From assembly GCA_024867545.1 (NCBI GenBank), contig JANFNE010000058.1:248001-312000 (forward strand): DNA of 64,000 bases, read 5' to 3'. The notes beneath the pieces are model-generated. The model was not told the DNA's origin. It saw nothing but the letters and a program-made list of their open reading frames with translations, and searched no databases. The stretch comes from Phytopythium helicoides (taxonomy: Eukaryota; Oomycota; Peronosporomycetes; Pythiales; Pythiaceae). Positions 1 to 11,474 of this stretch are shown here, in pieces (the stretch's first letter is position 1; every line of letters starts with the position of its first letter). The translations under genes were made by a program, and so were the position numbers.

Positions 1-1247
1 TTCCCGTCGTGGCTATAGCGAACCGACCGAATGCTAGCCCTGTTGAGCAAATAGTTCAAGTCAGTCTGTGCAATAGGTAGGTTGCAATGGAGGTTTCGCT
101 CACGTTGTAATCGTGAAGGTTCGGACGCAGTAGAGCTCTTCCAGATCCCAAATGCTCACTAGCGAGTCCAGACCGCCCAGCGCCAAGTATCTAGAGTGTA
201 CACGTTGTTGTGAGCGTTTGCACCACAGAGCAGAGGATGATGGATTGTTTTCATTGAAATACCTTCCCGACGGGTCAAAGTCTAGGCAGACACAACCTCC
301 AGCGTGCGCAACGACCTGGTGAGAACATTTGAGAGTTGGATGATGAGCTTCTCCACACGCCGCCGAAGTCGTCAAGAGCAAGCGCACCTTGTGCACATTT
401 TCGATGGTTGGGTTTCCCTTCTTTTCAGCCACGATGCGGAGGATCTCGAACGTGCCGTGTCCAGCTGGGTGTGCTGCGTATTTGGTGCCAGCAGGCATCA
501 GTGAGCTCCAATCCATTTTTGCTAAGAATCCAGGAACAACAAAATCCAACCTGCAGCGACGAACAGGAGCCCCGTCTTGCTGAAGCGCACGTCGTAGACC
601 TGTTCCATTCATAATGGTGAGAAAAATACTTGCGTTGATGTGGTGGCACTGGACGAAGCCAAAGCCCACCTCATATGGATTGACAACGCGGCGCACGACG
701 CGGTTTTTGCGTGTGTCGATGAGCGTGACGCAGTCGTGGTTGCTTACGACGATGTACTTGGCATCGTGGCTGTAGACGATGCTGAGCGCCTCGTTCTGCA
801 GCGAGATGCTGTGCGCGATGCGGCCTGACTTGGCGTCCCACACGCGCACCGTCTTGTCCGATCCGGCGCTCGCGAGGCGGTAGGGCGACGTCGGATCCCA
901 CGCGAGCGCCAGCACGGGCTCAGTGTGTCCTCGGAGCTCGAGTGAGTCGCGGTCCTGCGCAGCCGCAGCTCCCCGGCGTCATTAGATCTCTCGTCGACCG
1001 CAAGCCTACAGGATAAAAAAAACGGATGGAACGCACGCTGCCATGCGGCCAAATGCGGATCGTCTTGTCCTTGGAGCCCGAGGCTAGCAGCGAGCCGTCG
1101 CAGTTGAACTCGAGCGCATACACCTGAGTGCGAGTGCCCGTACAGCTCCGGCAGCTGCGTGAACGGCGCCGCGCCGCGCTTGTCGTCGCCGGTCTCCATT
1201 TTGCCTTGCAGCTTTCCCCCGTAAATAATGGCGCCGACCGATGGCAT
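1..1247 (-). CDS. THOC3: THO complex subunit 3 (THOC3/TEX1), WD40 protein, 3' part outside window
   Basis: WD40 subunit of the nuclear THO/TREX complex, which couples transcription to mRNA export. The conceptual protein has successive WD repeats: ASGSKDKTIRIW, ASAGSDKTVRVWD, a SNHDCVTLIDTR blade, DFDPSGRYF and LALGGLDSLVSIWDL, closely following the THOC3 family. Exons read 1037-1247, 104-954 and from 39 leftwards; introns 955-1036 (GTGCGT...CAG) and 40-103 (GTGAGC...CAG) keep phase, and the last exon gives SIRSVRYSHDG. The start used is MPSVGAIIYGG at 1247. One extra base near 1120-1126 breaks the frame between GHSHS and VYALEFNCDGS; without it exon 1 is 210 nt and in phase. The 3' end lies beyond base 1. 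Confidence 0.85.
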
Positions 1248-1716
1248 TTACATTTCGGAAATTGTATGCGTCAAATAAGGAGTATATAAATTTGTGCAGG
1301 CAGCGATAGGATTGGCGGATGGTTGAGAAGGCGCTGTTATTGGGCAAAACAGATGTGAGAGCGACAGAATAGGAGTATACTTTTGGCTGATACCGCGGTG
1401 CCGGCTGGATCGACAGTCCGACCGCGAATGACTGAAGTTCAGTATGGCGAGGTAGTCAGCAGGCACCTTTCGGATGCACGTACGACTTGAGGCCTCCCCG
1501 AAAAGGCCTGGACAGGCGCGTCGTGCCGCCTGGAACTCAATTGCGGCTGTTTACTCGCGTCGGCAGTGCCACCCAGTCGCTTGAAGGGCATCGCGGCTCA
1601 CCTGTGGGTGACCCTCGGCGTTTACTGCGTGGGTCCAGTCAGCCACTCGCGGGAAATCAGCGCGATTTGTGGCTGGCGCAATCCGCGAGGAGGAGAGACT
1701 CCGGGAGCGCACCCCC
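1248..1716. promoter_or_regulatory. Divergent intergenic region, THOC3 / lipase
   Basis: This 469-bp stretch separates two divergently transcribed starts (1247 on minus, 1717 on plus), so it must carry both promoters. The left half is AT-richer than the flanking coding sequence. There is an ATTGG (CCAAT-box) at about 1311. No coding sequence or repeat is evident. The frame of the lipase gene is open upstream of its ATG, but only with non-ATG codons. Confidence 0.4.
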
Positions 1717-4579
1717 ATGGGTCGCCGACTGCTCAAGGGCGTTTCTGGCGACGTGCCCATTCTCGAAGAGGACGACGGGCTGGGCACGAGCCGCTCCTCG
1801 TCGCTCGCCTTCTCGTCCAATTTCCAGACCACCGCGACGGGCACGGGCGGCGCGGCCGCGGCCACGGCGGCGTACATGGAGGGGCGTCAGCAGCAGCAAC
1901 AGCAGCTTCAGCCATCGGCGTCGCCGACCCCGCAGCATGAGGCCGCACTGACCCACAAGACGTACTCGGGGCGCCTGCTGGCGGCGTACAGGCAGAAGGA
2001 CGAGACGTACGCGACGTCCGAGGGAAGGATAGAAGAGCTGCACGCGCACCATCGGTCGCACGCGTCGTGGCGCTTCTACCGCACAATGTGCCAATTCCGC
2101 TTCGGCTACCTCGCGTTCCTCGTCGTGATGACCATCCTCATGTTCTCCTTCACGCTCATCATGGAGATATTCTTTGCCATCTTTCTCCCAAGCGCCAAGT
2201 ACGACCAATACTACGCCGTGCGCGCCTGTCATTCTGCTCGTCACGCTGCCGCTGATTCTCTTCTTCCTTTCGTATCTCTTCGAGGAGGCGTGGCGGCTCT
2301 TTTTGGATGCAATCAACAAGTCCGACGGATCCATGCCCAACTTCCGCCTCGCTCTCGCGGTCGTCATCCACTTTTTGCGTCACCGCGATGAGCTCAAGGA
2401 CACTGACCCAGTCGATGAAGAGCCGAGTGCAGATGAAGGTCCACGGCAAGATCAGGCTGGAACAGTTGAAAACGATACCGTTATGTCGCCCGAGTCACGT
2501 CCGAGCTCGCCGAGGCGGACATCCGTGCACAGGAGGGGGACCAGGCATCATCGTGCCTCTCTTTTGTTGGCTGCAAAGGACGACCCATTTCTTGACGACG
2601 ACAAGGAGGAAGAGGACGAAAAGTGGGAGCGAATCGAAGAGCGACGACTGGAAGCGGATGAACAAGAAGATGCGGCCCCTGTTGTGCCTTCGGCGCTTGC
2701 CAATGCCGAAGAAAGCACGAACACGGCAGCACCTGCCGCCCCTTCAAGAGTAGCAAGCCGATGGAAACGCGCGAAAGCTGCGGTTGCGGCTACGATGCTG
2801 ATGAAGAAAGTTGAAGACGAAGGTCCGGTGATCGACCTTTCAACGTTCATCATCGTTGACATTGTTTGCCCGGTGGTGTTCGAAGTGATGACGCTCGCAT
2901 CGCTGATCTTTAAGATCCTGACCTCGTGGTCCGTCTCGGGTGCCTTCCTGGCGTACGTGCAAATGGGCTTTTGGGTCATGAGCGTGTACCTCATTCTTTG
3001 GATGATCACGCACTTCTGGAGTTCTCGCAACGGCAAGATGCGCAAGCTCGTCAGCAACTATCGCCGCCGACGCCGAAGTATGCTTCGAGCACTGCGCCAT
3101 CTTGAGCGCCAGAAGCGATCTGAGAACCTGTGGCTTCTGGACGTTGGCTTTCGCTTCTACCATCACGTCGGAGTTGCCATCAACCCAATGGGGTGGCTCA
3201 AGCGAGGGAAGAAGAACCCGAAGAAAAACGATGAGGTCGACGTGCAAGCTGTTGCGATTGAGGTTGGCGAGAATGGGGGCCAAGAACAGACCCGAGCGTC
3301 GAGGCATGTGCTGCGCATGGAGCGCATTCGCGAGGTTCGAGCGCAAGTTCGTGCCAAGAACCCATGGTACTCTCTATCTTTCCGGGTGCGCGCGCTGATA
3401 TTACTGCTCGCGGTCATCTGCTCGGCGCTTTTGTCGCTTTGGTCCTTTATGGTTGGGTGGCCCATCATGGGAATCTGCATGATTGCTCTCAGCTCTGTCA
3501 TCCAGCAGTGGTTTCCCCAGATCTTTGGCAAGGCTTTCCGCCACTTCATTACGTTCTTCGTGATGGTTTCGCTCGTCTTCTTCTCGTCAGCAATCATCAT
3601 CGGAGTATTTACATCCACGGGAAGCTTTCAGCTTGGTCCATACCAGAACGGGACGAATGATATTGTCATCACTCAAGCGCAGTCGGACTCGCTGACTCTC
3701 AATGGGCACGCTATCACTTTTGACACGACGTCCCAATACCCAGCATGCAGTATCGATTATGGCGGATTGAGCGTGATGGATTTTGCACTCATGGCTGACG
3801 CCGCGTACGGCGCGACGACTGCGGAGCAAAAGACTGTGCTGACGAACCGCTTCAACGGCACGGATCTTGAGGACTGGGAGTACGTCACGCGCAATAACGA
3901 CTCGGACTACCAAGTCTGGATGCAGCTGTACTTCCCGAGCATCAACATGACGGTCATTGCAGTTCGCGGAACGGCGTCCGTGTCGGATGCACTCGAAGAT
4001 ATGCACTTCTGGTTCGGCATTACGATCATGCAGGCGGTCAACATCTTTGTGCCGTTTCTGAAGCAGCTACCACGAAAGTTCGTCGTGTGGATGCTGTCGA
4101 TGCCTCTGCTGAGCACAGTAATGCCCGCGCCCGTGTACACAGATTTGCTTGACCACATTATCTCCGTGCGGTCTCAGCTTGGTGGAGCGAACCTCGTGAT
4201 CACTGGGCATAGCCTCGGAGGAGCGATCGCGGCGATGGCCGGTGCAAAGACGAAGACACGTGCGGTATCATTCTCGGGACCAGGTCTTTTGTACTCTATT
4301 GGGCGCTTTGACATCGACGCGCAGGACGTCCGGGACTACGTGCTTACCATGAAGCCGCGGAAGGACATCGTGCCTCAAGTGGACCAGCTCGGCGGTATGG
4401 TGCAGGAAATTCGTTGCAAGCACTCGTCACCAATGAGCTGCCACAGCACTACGACGCACCTGTGCGAGCTGTACTTTTCCTGTGGTGACGTGCGCGGGCG
4501 CAACTGGAACACGACAGAGGTCTGCATCGAGTATAACGCGCTGGTCGACAGCGACGACGACGACGACGAAGACGACTAA
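1717..4579 (+). CDS. Multi-pass membrane protein with C-terminal class-3 lipase domain
   Basis: Probable membrane-anchored acylglycerol lipase of the fungal class-3 family. The N-terminal 120 residues are low complexity with a CAG-rich poly-Gln run. Hydrophobic segments follow near residues 130-155, 169-190, 376-400, 408-430, 558-595 and 609-630. The lipase domain fills about 640-930, with the nucleophile elbow GHSLGG near residue 830 (4204-4221). Likely Asp and His follow in KDIVPQVD and TTTHLCELY. The C-terminus is acidic (DSDDDDDEDD). The start is the first ATG (MGRRLLKG). One surplus base near 2219-2224, between DQYYAV and APVILLVTLP, splits the reading frame inside a transmembrane pair; removing it gives a 953-aa protein. 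It lies convergent with FAM32A, 135 bp away. Substrate unknown. Confidence 0.85.
1887..1912 (+). repeat. CAG/CAA trinucleotide run (poly-Gln)
   Basis: A short in-frame CAG/CAA tract encodes a glutamine stretch in the disordered N-terminus of the lipase protein. Confidence 0.6.
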
Positions 4580-4714
4580 ATGTGAAGTTGTATGAGGGCA
4601 AACTGCCTGCGGGCTAGCGAGAAGCATGTAGGTGTACACACGTAGATGCATGTTCTCGCGCCGCTAGAAATATCAAAGAACCGCACCGCGCGATCTTCTT
4701 GTGGACGCGTTAAA

Positions 4715-5144
4715 CTAACCGTTGCCTGCCGCCGACACGCGCGGGATGTCGTGGTGCTCTGTGACGCTGCCGAGGTACTGGTTGAGCTCCTCGACGCGCT
4801 CGCGGTACGTCTTGCTCGCAAGCTTCTCAATCTCCTCTTGCTCCTGCCGAGAACAACCATCGTAGCCAAAGTTAGCAACCGCAAAGGCACACATTCATGG
4901 CTGCTGCACGCACCCGCTTGCGGCGGTGCTCCTCGTGACGGCGCTGCGCCGGCGTCAGGTCGTTGAGCTCGACGCGCGGCTCCTCCGACGCCTCCTCTCG
5001 CTGCTCCTGGTCCAGCGAGGAAGCCGCAGCCGCCTCGCTCTTGCTCTTCTTGTGCTTCTTGCTCTTCTTGTGCTTCTTGCTCGACGCCACCTTGAGCGAC
5101 GCGCCGTTCTTGAGCTTGAGCTTCCCACGCTTGATGCTCTCCAT
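4715..5144 (-). CDS. FAM32A: FAM32A family protein
   Basis: Small nuclear, lysine-rich protein; in animals FAM32A is associated with the late spliceosome. Exons are 4914-5144 and 4844 down to 4715, with intron 4844-4913 (GTGCGTGC...GGCAG), giving 119 aa. The N-terminus GKLKLKNG matches the family's KGPLKLKG start. A Lys/His/Ser repeat (KKHKKSK twice) follows, then the family core LTPAQRRHEEHRRKR, KLASKTYRERVEELNQYL and the C-terminal TEHHDIPRVS, equivalent to TEHYDIPKVSWTK. Frame is intact. It is divergent from the AT-hook gene over 103 bp. Confidence 0.88.
5041..5085. repeat. Imperfect 18-bp tandem repeat inside FAM32A
   Basis: Two copies of CTTGCTCTTCTTGTGCTT encode the repeated KKHKKSK segment on the minus strand. 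Confidence 0.6.
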
Positions 5145-5247
5145 GCTCCTGTTGGAATTTCTTGAACAAAGCAAGGATGGGGGTACAATACTACCCATCG
5201 TACCCCCGAGTTGGTTACACGACATCATTGGAAGTGACGGCAACAAC

Positions 5248-8192
5248 ATGGAGGAGCCCGGCGGCGCCGCGGCACCTGCGCCAGCGGCAGAACCAGCAGC
5301 CGTACCGTCAACCAGTTCCGATGCAAATGACGGAGCAGAGGCAGCACCGCCAGGCGATGCGTCGACGGCAGCGCAAGGCTTGACGCCTCAGCAGCGGCAG
5401 CAGGTCCCGATCTCGTTTCGCAGCCTACGCGGCGCCAAGAAGGTCGAGGTCCGGAGGTGCGGCTGCGACCGGCTCGAGGCGTGCCACCTTTGCCGCAGGT
5501 GCGTCGAGCAGCACTGCGTCTGCGGGCCCAAGTCGCTCCGGCGCATGGAGCGGCTCATGTGTCGCGAGTCGCGCCCGTGCGGCTGCCTGGTGGTCGACGA
5601 GAGCGCCTCGCGCTGCGAGTTCTGCCGCGGGTGCCGTAGGAGCGATAGCGGAAGCCAGAGCCACTGCTTATGCGAGGAGCACCACGCGTTGTATCGAGAA
5701 TTGCGAGCGGCAAGAGACGCCGGCGACAACGAGCAGGTGGACAGCCTTCTTCGAAGCGGGAGCTGCAGCTGCTTCCTGCTATTCGTGCCGTCAAAGCTGC
5801 GAGGCGAGGCTGAACTTGCAGCACAGAAACAGCGAAGGCAGGCCCGTGACGATCGACTAGTGCGCATTCGGCGGGCGTCTGGCGTTCCGTCGACGGAAAA
5901 TCTGTACTCGCGCAAGATTGCCCTGTCCAGCGACAGCGAGAGCGCTAACGACGATGACATAAGCGACTACAATGAGCTCGGATCTGAGCTAGCCTCGATC
6001 GCGTTACCGTCCTTGAGAAAGAAATTCGAGGGCAATGCTTTGTACAGGCAGGGCAACACTACTGCTGCGCTTGGAAAGAATGGGTGCACGCTACGCGAAT
6101 CTGTGGAGCCTACTCGCTTAGTCCACGAACGTGTCTCGGTGCGTTGACGGCAAATGGAACACTACGAACAAAGCGCAAGGTCTAACTATTTTCCACTCTC
6201 AGGCTGGAGGCGCTCACGCAGTGGAAGAAGTGGAGCGCGCATTTAACAACTTTTTTTATTTGGCGGGTACGAGCCGTTCCCACGGGCTTCCAAGCCTAAT
6301 TCATCGTTGCATGGGCCGTGTTGACACCTATTTGTCGTTTCATTGATGAGCAGACCAAGCGCCAGCTTGGCCGACAGATGTAAGTGCACCACCAACTTTT
6401 ACACAACTGGGTACCTCATCAGCTCACCACTGCCTCCTCTTAATTGCAGGATATCGTCGACTATATTGCATACATCGCCAGTGTCCAAGTGGCCAACATC
6501 CCTGAGCTCGTTGGTACCATGGATGACACAGCTGCTGTTGCCGTGGGTATTGTTGTCGAGGAATATGTAAACCAGCTTGTTGAAGAGTTTATGCGAAGAC
6601 CTGATGACGAAGACGCTGAGAGTGACAGCTACAGCACAACTCGTGATGAAGTTGGAGACGCGTACACAATATGCCCGCTAACAGAACAGTCGGTGAAAGC
6701 TTTCACGAGCTACGTTCTATCCGGCTTCAACTGGGCGCTTTTCCGAAAACAGCGGCAGGATGAAGATACCTCTTCACTTCGTGATCGCCTTGCTCAGCAA
6801 ATATTCGGCTCACTGTCTGCTTGCCGCAGTCGAGGTGCATCACCCATGTCGGGATTCGATATTTCTCAAGTTAAGGGCTGGATTCGTGCAGCTGTACTCG
6901 ACAATCCAAGCTGGAAAGCTCTGTTTCCTGCCGATGCCAGCTCTGACAGCACAGCAGAAGACAACATCAACGCCCAGCACGAAAATGAAGAAAAACTGTA
7001 CAACACAGACATGCCGTTCAACAAGGACTTTGCAACTCGAATCGCAGTCCGCCCGAGTTTTGGGGTGCCCGTCTATTCGATGTCGGCAGATGGTTGGGCC
7101 GTGCGCGGAACTCACGAGGTATTCGTTCGAGTTAACAACCTACCCAGCAAGGTTGCTGCCAATGACGCGATGCAGAAAATCACGGACGTGATGGACAAGT
7201 TCCGGGAGAAGGTCTCAAAAGAACAGCGTGAATGGATTTATACTCGAAACTACCCGATCTACGTCTTGACTCGTAAACATATCAACGAGAACATGCGCAA
7301 GATGAAGGCTCGATTGGCAGCTGAGCTCGCCAATACTGGAGAGGCTGCTCGGAAACCAAGTGAAAAAGCTGCTGGGAAGAAATCAGCAAAGGCTCCGACA
7401 AACAAGCAGCCTAGCCTACCACCAAATAGTAAGCCTGCTGAGAAGCAACAGAAGGGCCGTAGACGGGCTGTCCAGGAAGGAATGTCTGCGTACCTGTACC
7501 TTCAGCAACGCGAACGGAACCACCGGCTGAAGTTTCTGGCAAGAAAGGCTGCGGAAAGAGCAAAAGAGCCTGGTTCGTCGGGTATGAATGCACGATCTAA
7601 CAGCGGCAACAATAAGCCCGCCAACGAAGAAGCCAGGCCAATTCAGCCGGGCAATGTTGCGCCGAATGCAGCGACTACAGCTCAGCAGAATAGCGCCAAT
7701 CCTGCTGTTCCAAAGCGTGGCAAGGGCCGACCACCGAAGGTAAGGCCTGACGGTAATCAAAATGCCGAATCGATGGGATCCAAAGATCAGGCTCCAAGCA
7801 AGGTCGTTGGCGGTACCCGCGTTGCGCAGAGTGGCGTCAAAACCTCGAGTAGGGCTGATTTGGTGGCCGCAAGCCAAAATCATGCTGATGGTTCACAGCA
7901 GCGACACCGAACATCCCCTCATCAAGTAGCGAAGCAAAAGCGACCTGCACGCACCGTAAGCGTTAGTGATAGTGAGGACGAGATTGCGGAGGTTCCATCG
8001 GCCAAGAAGCGAAAGACAAAGGCACCCGCGAGCTTCCAGTTTCCAAACCGAAAGTTCGTTGGCATCGCCATGTCAGAAAGCGACGGGGAGAACTACGGTC
8101 CTCATAGCGTTTCACGCCATCGAGATCCAGGCAAGTCGCACCAGAAGGCCAAGCAAGGACGCACCAAGGCTGCCAAGCAGCACCCGTCATAG
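5248..8192 (+). CDS. Cys-rich, AT-hook-containing protein of unknown function
   Basis: Exons 5248-6138, 6203-6266, 6354-6379 and 6450-8192 splice in phase (introns GTGCGT..TCAG, GTACGA..GCAG, GTAAGT..GCAG) to 907 aa. After an Ala/Pro-rich start there are two related Cys modules: CxC-x6-CxxCxxC-x4-CxC at about residues 70-92, and CxC-x9-CxxCxxC-x11-CxC at about 113-145. These look like a duplicated metal-binding unit. A helical hydrophobic stretch (DIVDYIAYIASVQVANIP) starts exon 4. The Lys/Ser-rich C-terminal third carries an AT-hook, KRGKGRPPKVRP, and nuclear-localisation-like basic runs (KKRKTK). A DNA-binding chromatin or transcription role is inferred; I do not recognise the family. Frame intact. 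Confidence 0.75.
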
Positions 8193-8356
8193 AATCATGC
8201 CAATGTACCAAAACACTGTTCATAGACCCTTTTTCTGTTGATTTTCTGTTGACAAAACACCAGTTGAACTTCCCGGCCGACGACGTCAGCGGTTCACCCA
8301 CTCCGTGATCGGCCAGCTCTTCACCACCTCACGGCTTCCCTCGGTCTGTCTCCACT

Positions 8357-10714
8357 ATGAGCGAGCTCCTCCATGCTGAGCGCGCGCGCAGCGGCCTGTC
8401 GGCGCGTGAGCTGGCGTTCGTGCTGCACCGCGGCCGCGCCAACGTCGAGCGGCTGGAGCGGCTGGAGGCGCTGCTGGCCGCCGACCCCGTGTTCGCCAAC
8501 ACGCAGGAGATGAACTTCCTGCCGCGCGACCAGCAGTACGAGCGCGCGCTGCGCATGTCGGGCCGCGTGGAGATCCTGGCGCGGCACCACGCGCTGAGCG
8601 AGGAGGACGCCGAGCAGCTGCGGCTCATCTTCCAGGGCTTCACGAGCTGCGCGGCCTCCACGACGCTGCACACGCTCATGTTTATCAAGAATCTGGCGCT
8701 GCTCTTCACGGACGAACAGCAGCAGCAGTGGATGGCGCTCGCCAAGCAGTGGCGCATGGTCGGATGCTACGCGCAGACGGAGCTCGGACACGGCTCCAAC
8801 GTGCGCGGACTCGAGACCACGGCCACGTACATCCCCGAGACGGACGAGTTCGAGATCCACTCGCCGACGCTGACGTCCATCAAGTGGTGGCCCGGTGCGC
8901 TGGCGCGCACGGCCAACTTCGCCGTCGTGTACGCGCGTCTCATCTTGGCGAACGGCCGCGACTACGGCGTGCACAACTTCATGGTGCAGCTGCGCGACCT
9001 GGAGACGCACGCGCCGCTGGCGGGTGTGACGCTGGGTGACATTGGTCCGAAGATCGGCTTCAACAATGTGGACAACGGGTACTGTCGCTTCACGAAGGTT
9101 CGGATCCCTCGCGAGCAGATGGGCATGCGTGTGTCAAAGGTGACACGCGAGGGCAAGTACGTGAAGCAAGCGGGTGTGCCTCAGGAGGTGCTCTACTTCA
9201 CCATGTTGCAGACCCGCATGGACTTTGTTCGACTTGCGGGCTTGTCCCTTGCGAAAGCTTGTACTATTGCGATTCGCTACTCTGTGGTTCGCCAGCAAGG
9301 CTACGACGCGAATGCGCCGAAGTCGACCAAGGAGCTGAGTGTTCTGGACTATCAGACGCAGCAGTACCGCCTGCTGCCATTGTTGGCCGCATCGTACGCA
9401 ATTACGCTGAACGGTGTGTTTAGTTTTGGTTCGTGACAGCGATGTTGTATGGATGGCTGACGTGTTGACATTGTGTTGGCAGGCAACTACATCAGCGCGT
9501 TCAAGCGTGAGCTGTCTGAGCAGATTCACAACGGGAACACCAGCATGCTGTCAGTTGGGCACGCGATGAGTTGTGGGCTCAAGGTACTGGCTTCGGACAT
9601 CGCTGGCTCCGGGATGGAGGCTTGCCGCCGGGTACGAATCAAACAAGATCTTTTAAGATGGTTATCACGATGCTGACTCCGCCTTCCGCTGTGTACTTTA
9701 GGCGTGTGGTGGCCACGGCTATCTGCTTGCAAGTGGTAAGCTACTCCCCGTTCGATCAATTCGATCCAGGAAAGTTATCTGACGACGTATTTGTGCAGGA
9801 ATTCCGGCGCTTCTTGGAGACATGGTTCAGCTCGTCACTGCTGAAGGCGAGAATTTTGTCCTCACAATCCAGGTTTGTCCGATTGATCATGTCAGTATTG
9901 GGCTAGCCAACAAGTGTGGCTCACAAAATCTCGGTGTGCCCAGACCTCGCGTGCGCTGCTGAAGGTGCTCGCTGCCTTCCGCAAGAGTGGACAGGTCCCA
10001 GATTCGATGCGCTTCATTGCTGACATCGGCAGCGTACAATCTCGCGCTACTGCTAGAACTGCTGCTCGGACGAAGCAGCAGTGGCTCGACTCGAAGGTCT
10101 ACGTGGACGCCTACCAGCAGCGCTTCCTGTATCTGCTGAGCGGACTGGAGCGCAAAGTTGCGGCATCAGCTTCTACCACGGCTGGTATCCAGAACCACTC
10201 GGTCCATTGCTACCAGCTCTCGATGGCGTACAGCAAGCTTGTGCTCGCCAGCAGCTTTGCCGACTCGGTGCAGTCAGCCGCTTCGCTGTCGTCGGAGAAG
10301 CTCGAGACTGCCTCTACGGCTGTCCGTGTCGTGCGCTCGCTTTGCCACTTGTTTGCTCTCACACAGCTTCAGCAAGATGCTGGTGAGTTCATGGAGAGTG
10401 GCGCTCTGTCTCCTGCAGACATGCCGCTCATCCGCGAGAACATCGAGGACTTGTTGCGCGAGCTTCGCCCTCATGCGGTAACACTCGTCGATGGCTTCAA
10501 CTTCTCGGACCGCACGCTCAACTCGGCTCTGGGTCGCTACGATGGCAATGTCTACGAGGCACTGTACGAGACCGCGCAGCTTGAACGCTTGAATAGCGGA
10601 AAGGTGGGTGTCGACTCCGTGTCTGGAGATGGCGCCGTCGCACTTCGTGAGCTGCTGCTTCCGATCCGAGAGGAGATTGCACGTATTGAGAGCGAGCGTC
10701 GGTCCCGCTTGTAA
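8357..10714 (+). CDS. ACOX: Peroxisomal acyl-CoA oxidase, copy A (type 1)
   Basis: FAD enzyme making trans-2-enoyl-CoA and hydrogen peroxide, the first step of peroxisomal beta-oxidation. Exons 8357-9413, 9483-9631, 9702-9735, 9799-9872 and 9944-10714 give 694 aa, within the usual ACOX length. Signatures: GCYAQTELGHGSN (FAD-side loop), DIGPKIGFNNVDNGYC, the ACGGHGY motif at 403-409, and the catalytic-base region TAEGENF with Glu429. The protein ends in SRL, a peroxisomal targeting signal type 1. No frame break. It is convergent with copy B; the start is the first ATG 164 bp after the AT-hook gene. Confidence 0.93.
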
Positions 10715-10847
10715 ACGAGCAAAGCCACACGGCTGAGTTTCCCATCCGTCGAGGCAAGCTCACTGGCAGCTGCTCGGTTGAAAGTTTCAACGACCAGGAA
10801 ACTCAAATACATGTCAATTCCAATTCAACATGGCTCCGCTAGATCAC
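10715..10847. other. Convergent spacer between ACOX A and B; first copy of a duplicated flank
   Basis: 133 bp between the two stop codons. From about 10724 it reappears, with several changes, at 13976 beside ACOX C. No coding sequence. Confidence 0.6.
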
Positions 10848-11474
10848 TTACAGCTTCGACTGGCGCTGCTGCTCGAGCCGCGCGACCTCCTCGCGGATCG
10901 GACGCAGCAACTCACGCAGCGCCACCGCGCCGTCCCCAGACACGCCGTCCACGCCAACCTTCCCGCTGTTCAACGGGTCCAGCTGCGCAGATGCGTACAG
11001 CGCCTCGTACACCTTGCCGTCATAGCGACCCAGCGCCGAGTTGAGCGTGCGGTCCGAGAAGTGGAACCCGTCCACGAGCGCCACGGCCACGGGTCGCAAC
11101 GCATGCAGCAGCGACTTGATGTTGGCACGCACGAGCGGCATGTCGGCGGGTGTCACGGCGCCGCTCTCCATGAACTCTCCGGCGTCCTGCTCCAGCTGCG
11201 TGAGTGCAAACAGGTGGCTCAGTAGGCGCAGCGCGTCCAGCGTCTCGTGGGAGAGCGTCAACTGCGACCCGAGCGTGAACGAGCGCGACTGCACGGCGTC
11301 TGCAAAAGTCTTGACGAGTACGAGGTTGGCGTATGCGTTGGACAGCTTGAAGCAATCGATGGAGTGTCTCTGGACGCCGACGGCTACGGACGGCTCGGTT
11401 TTGATGATGTCGAGGAAGTCTCGGAGCAGATGCAGGAAGCGCTGCTCGAATGCTCGGACGTAGATGGCTGGCTC
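10724..11474. repeat. 751-bp duplicated block, copy 1 (spacer plus last-exon part of ACOX B)
   Basis: Near-identical to 13976-14726. By eye the coding part differs at only a handful of sites; the roughly 125-bp non-coding part is more diverged but collinear. The match ends abruptly at GATGGCTGGCTC. Confidence 0.85.

Noticed and set aside
10830..11225. Plus-strand open frames antisense to the ACOX B and C last exons (also 14082-14477).
   Set aside because: They mirror GC-rich codon bias of the real genes on the other strand and lack family similarity.
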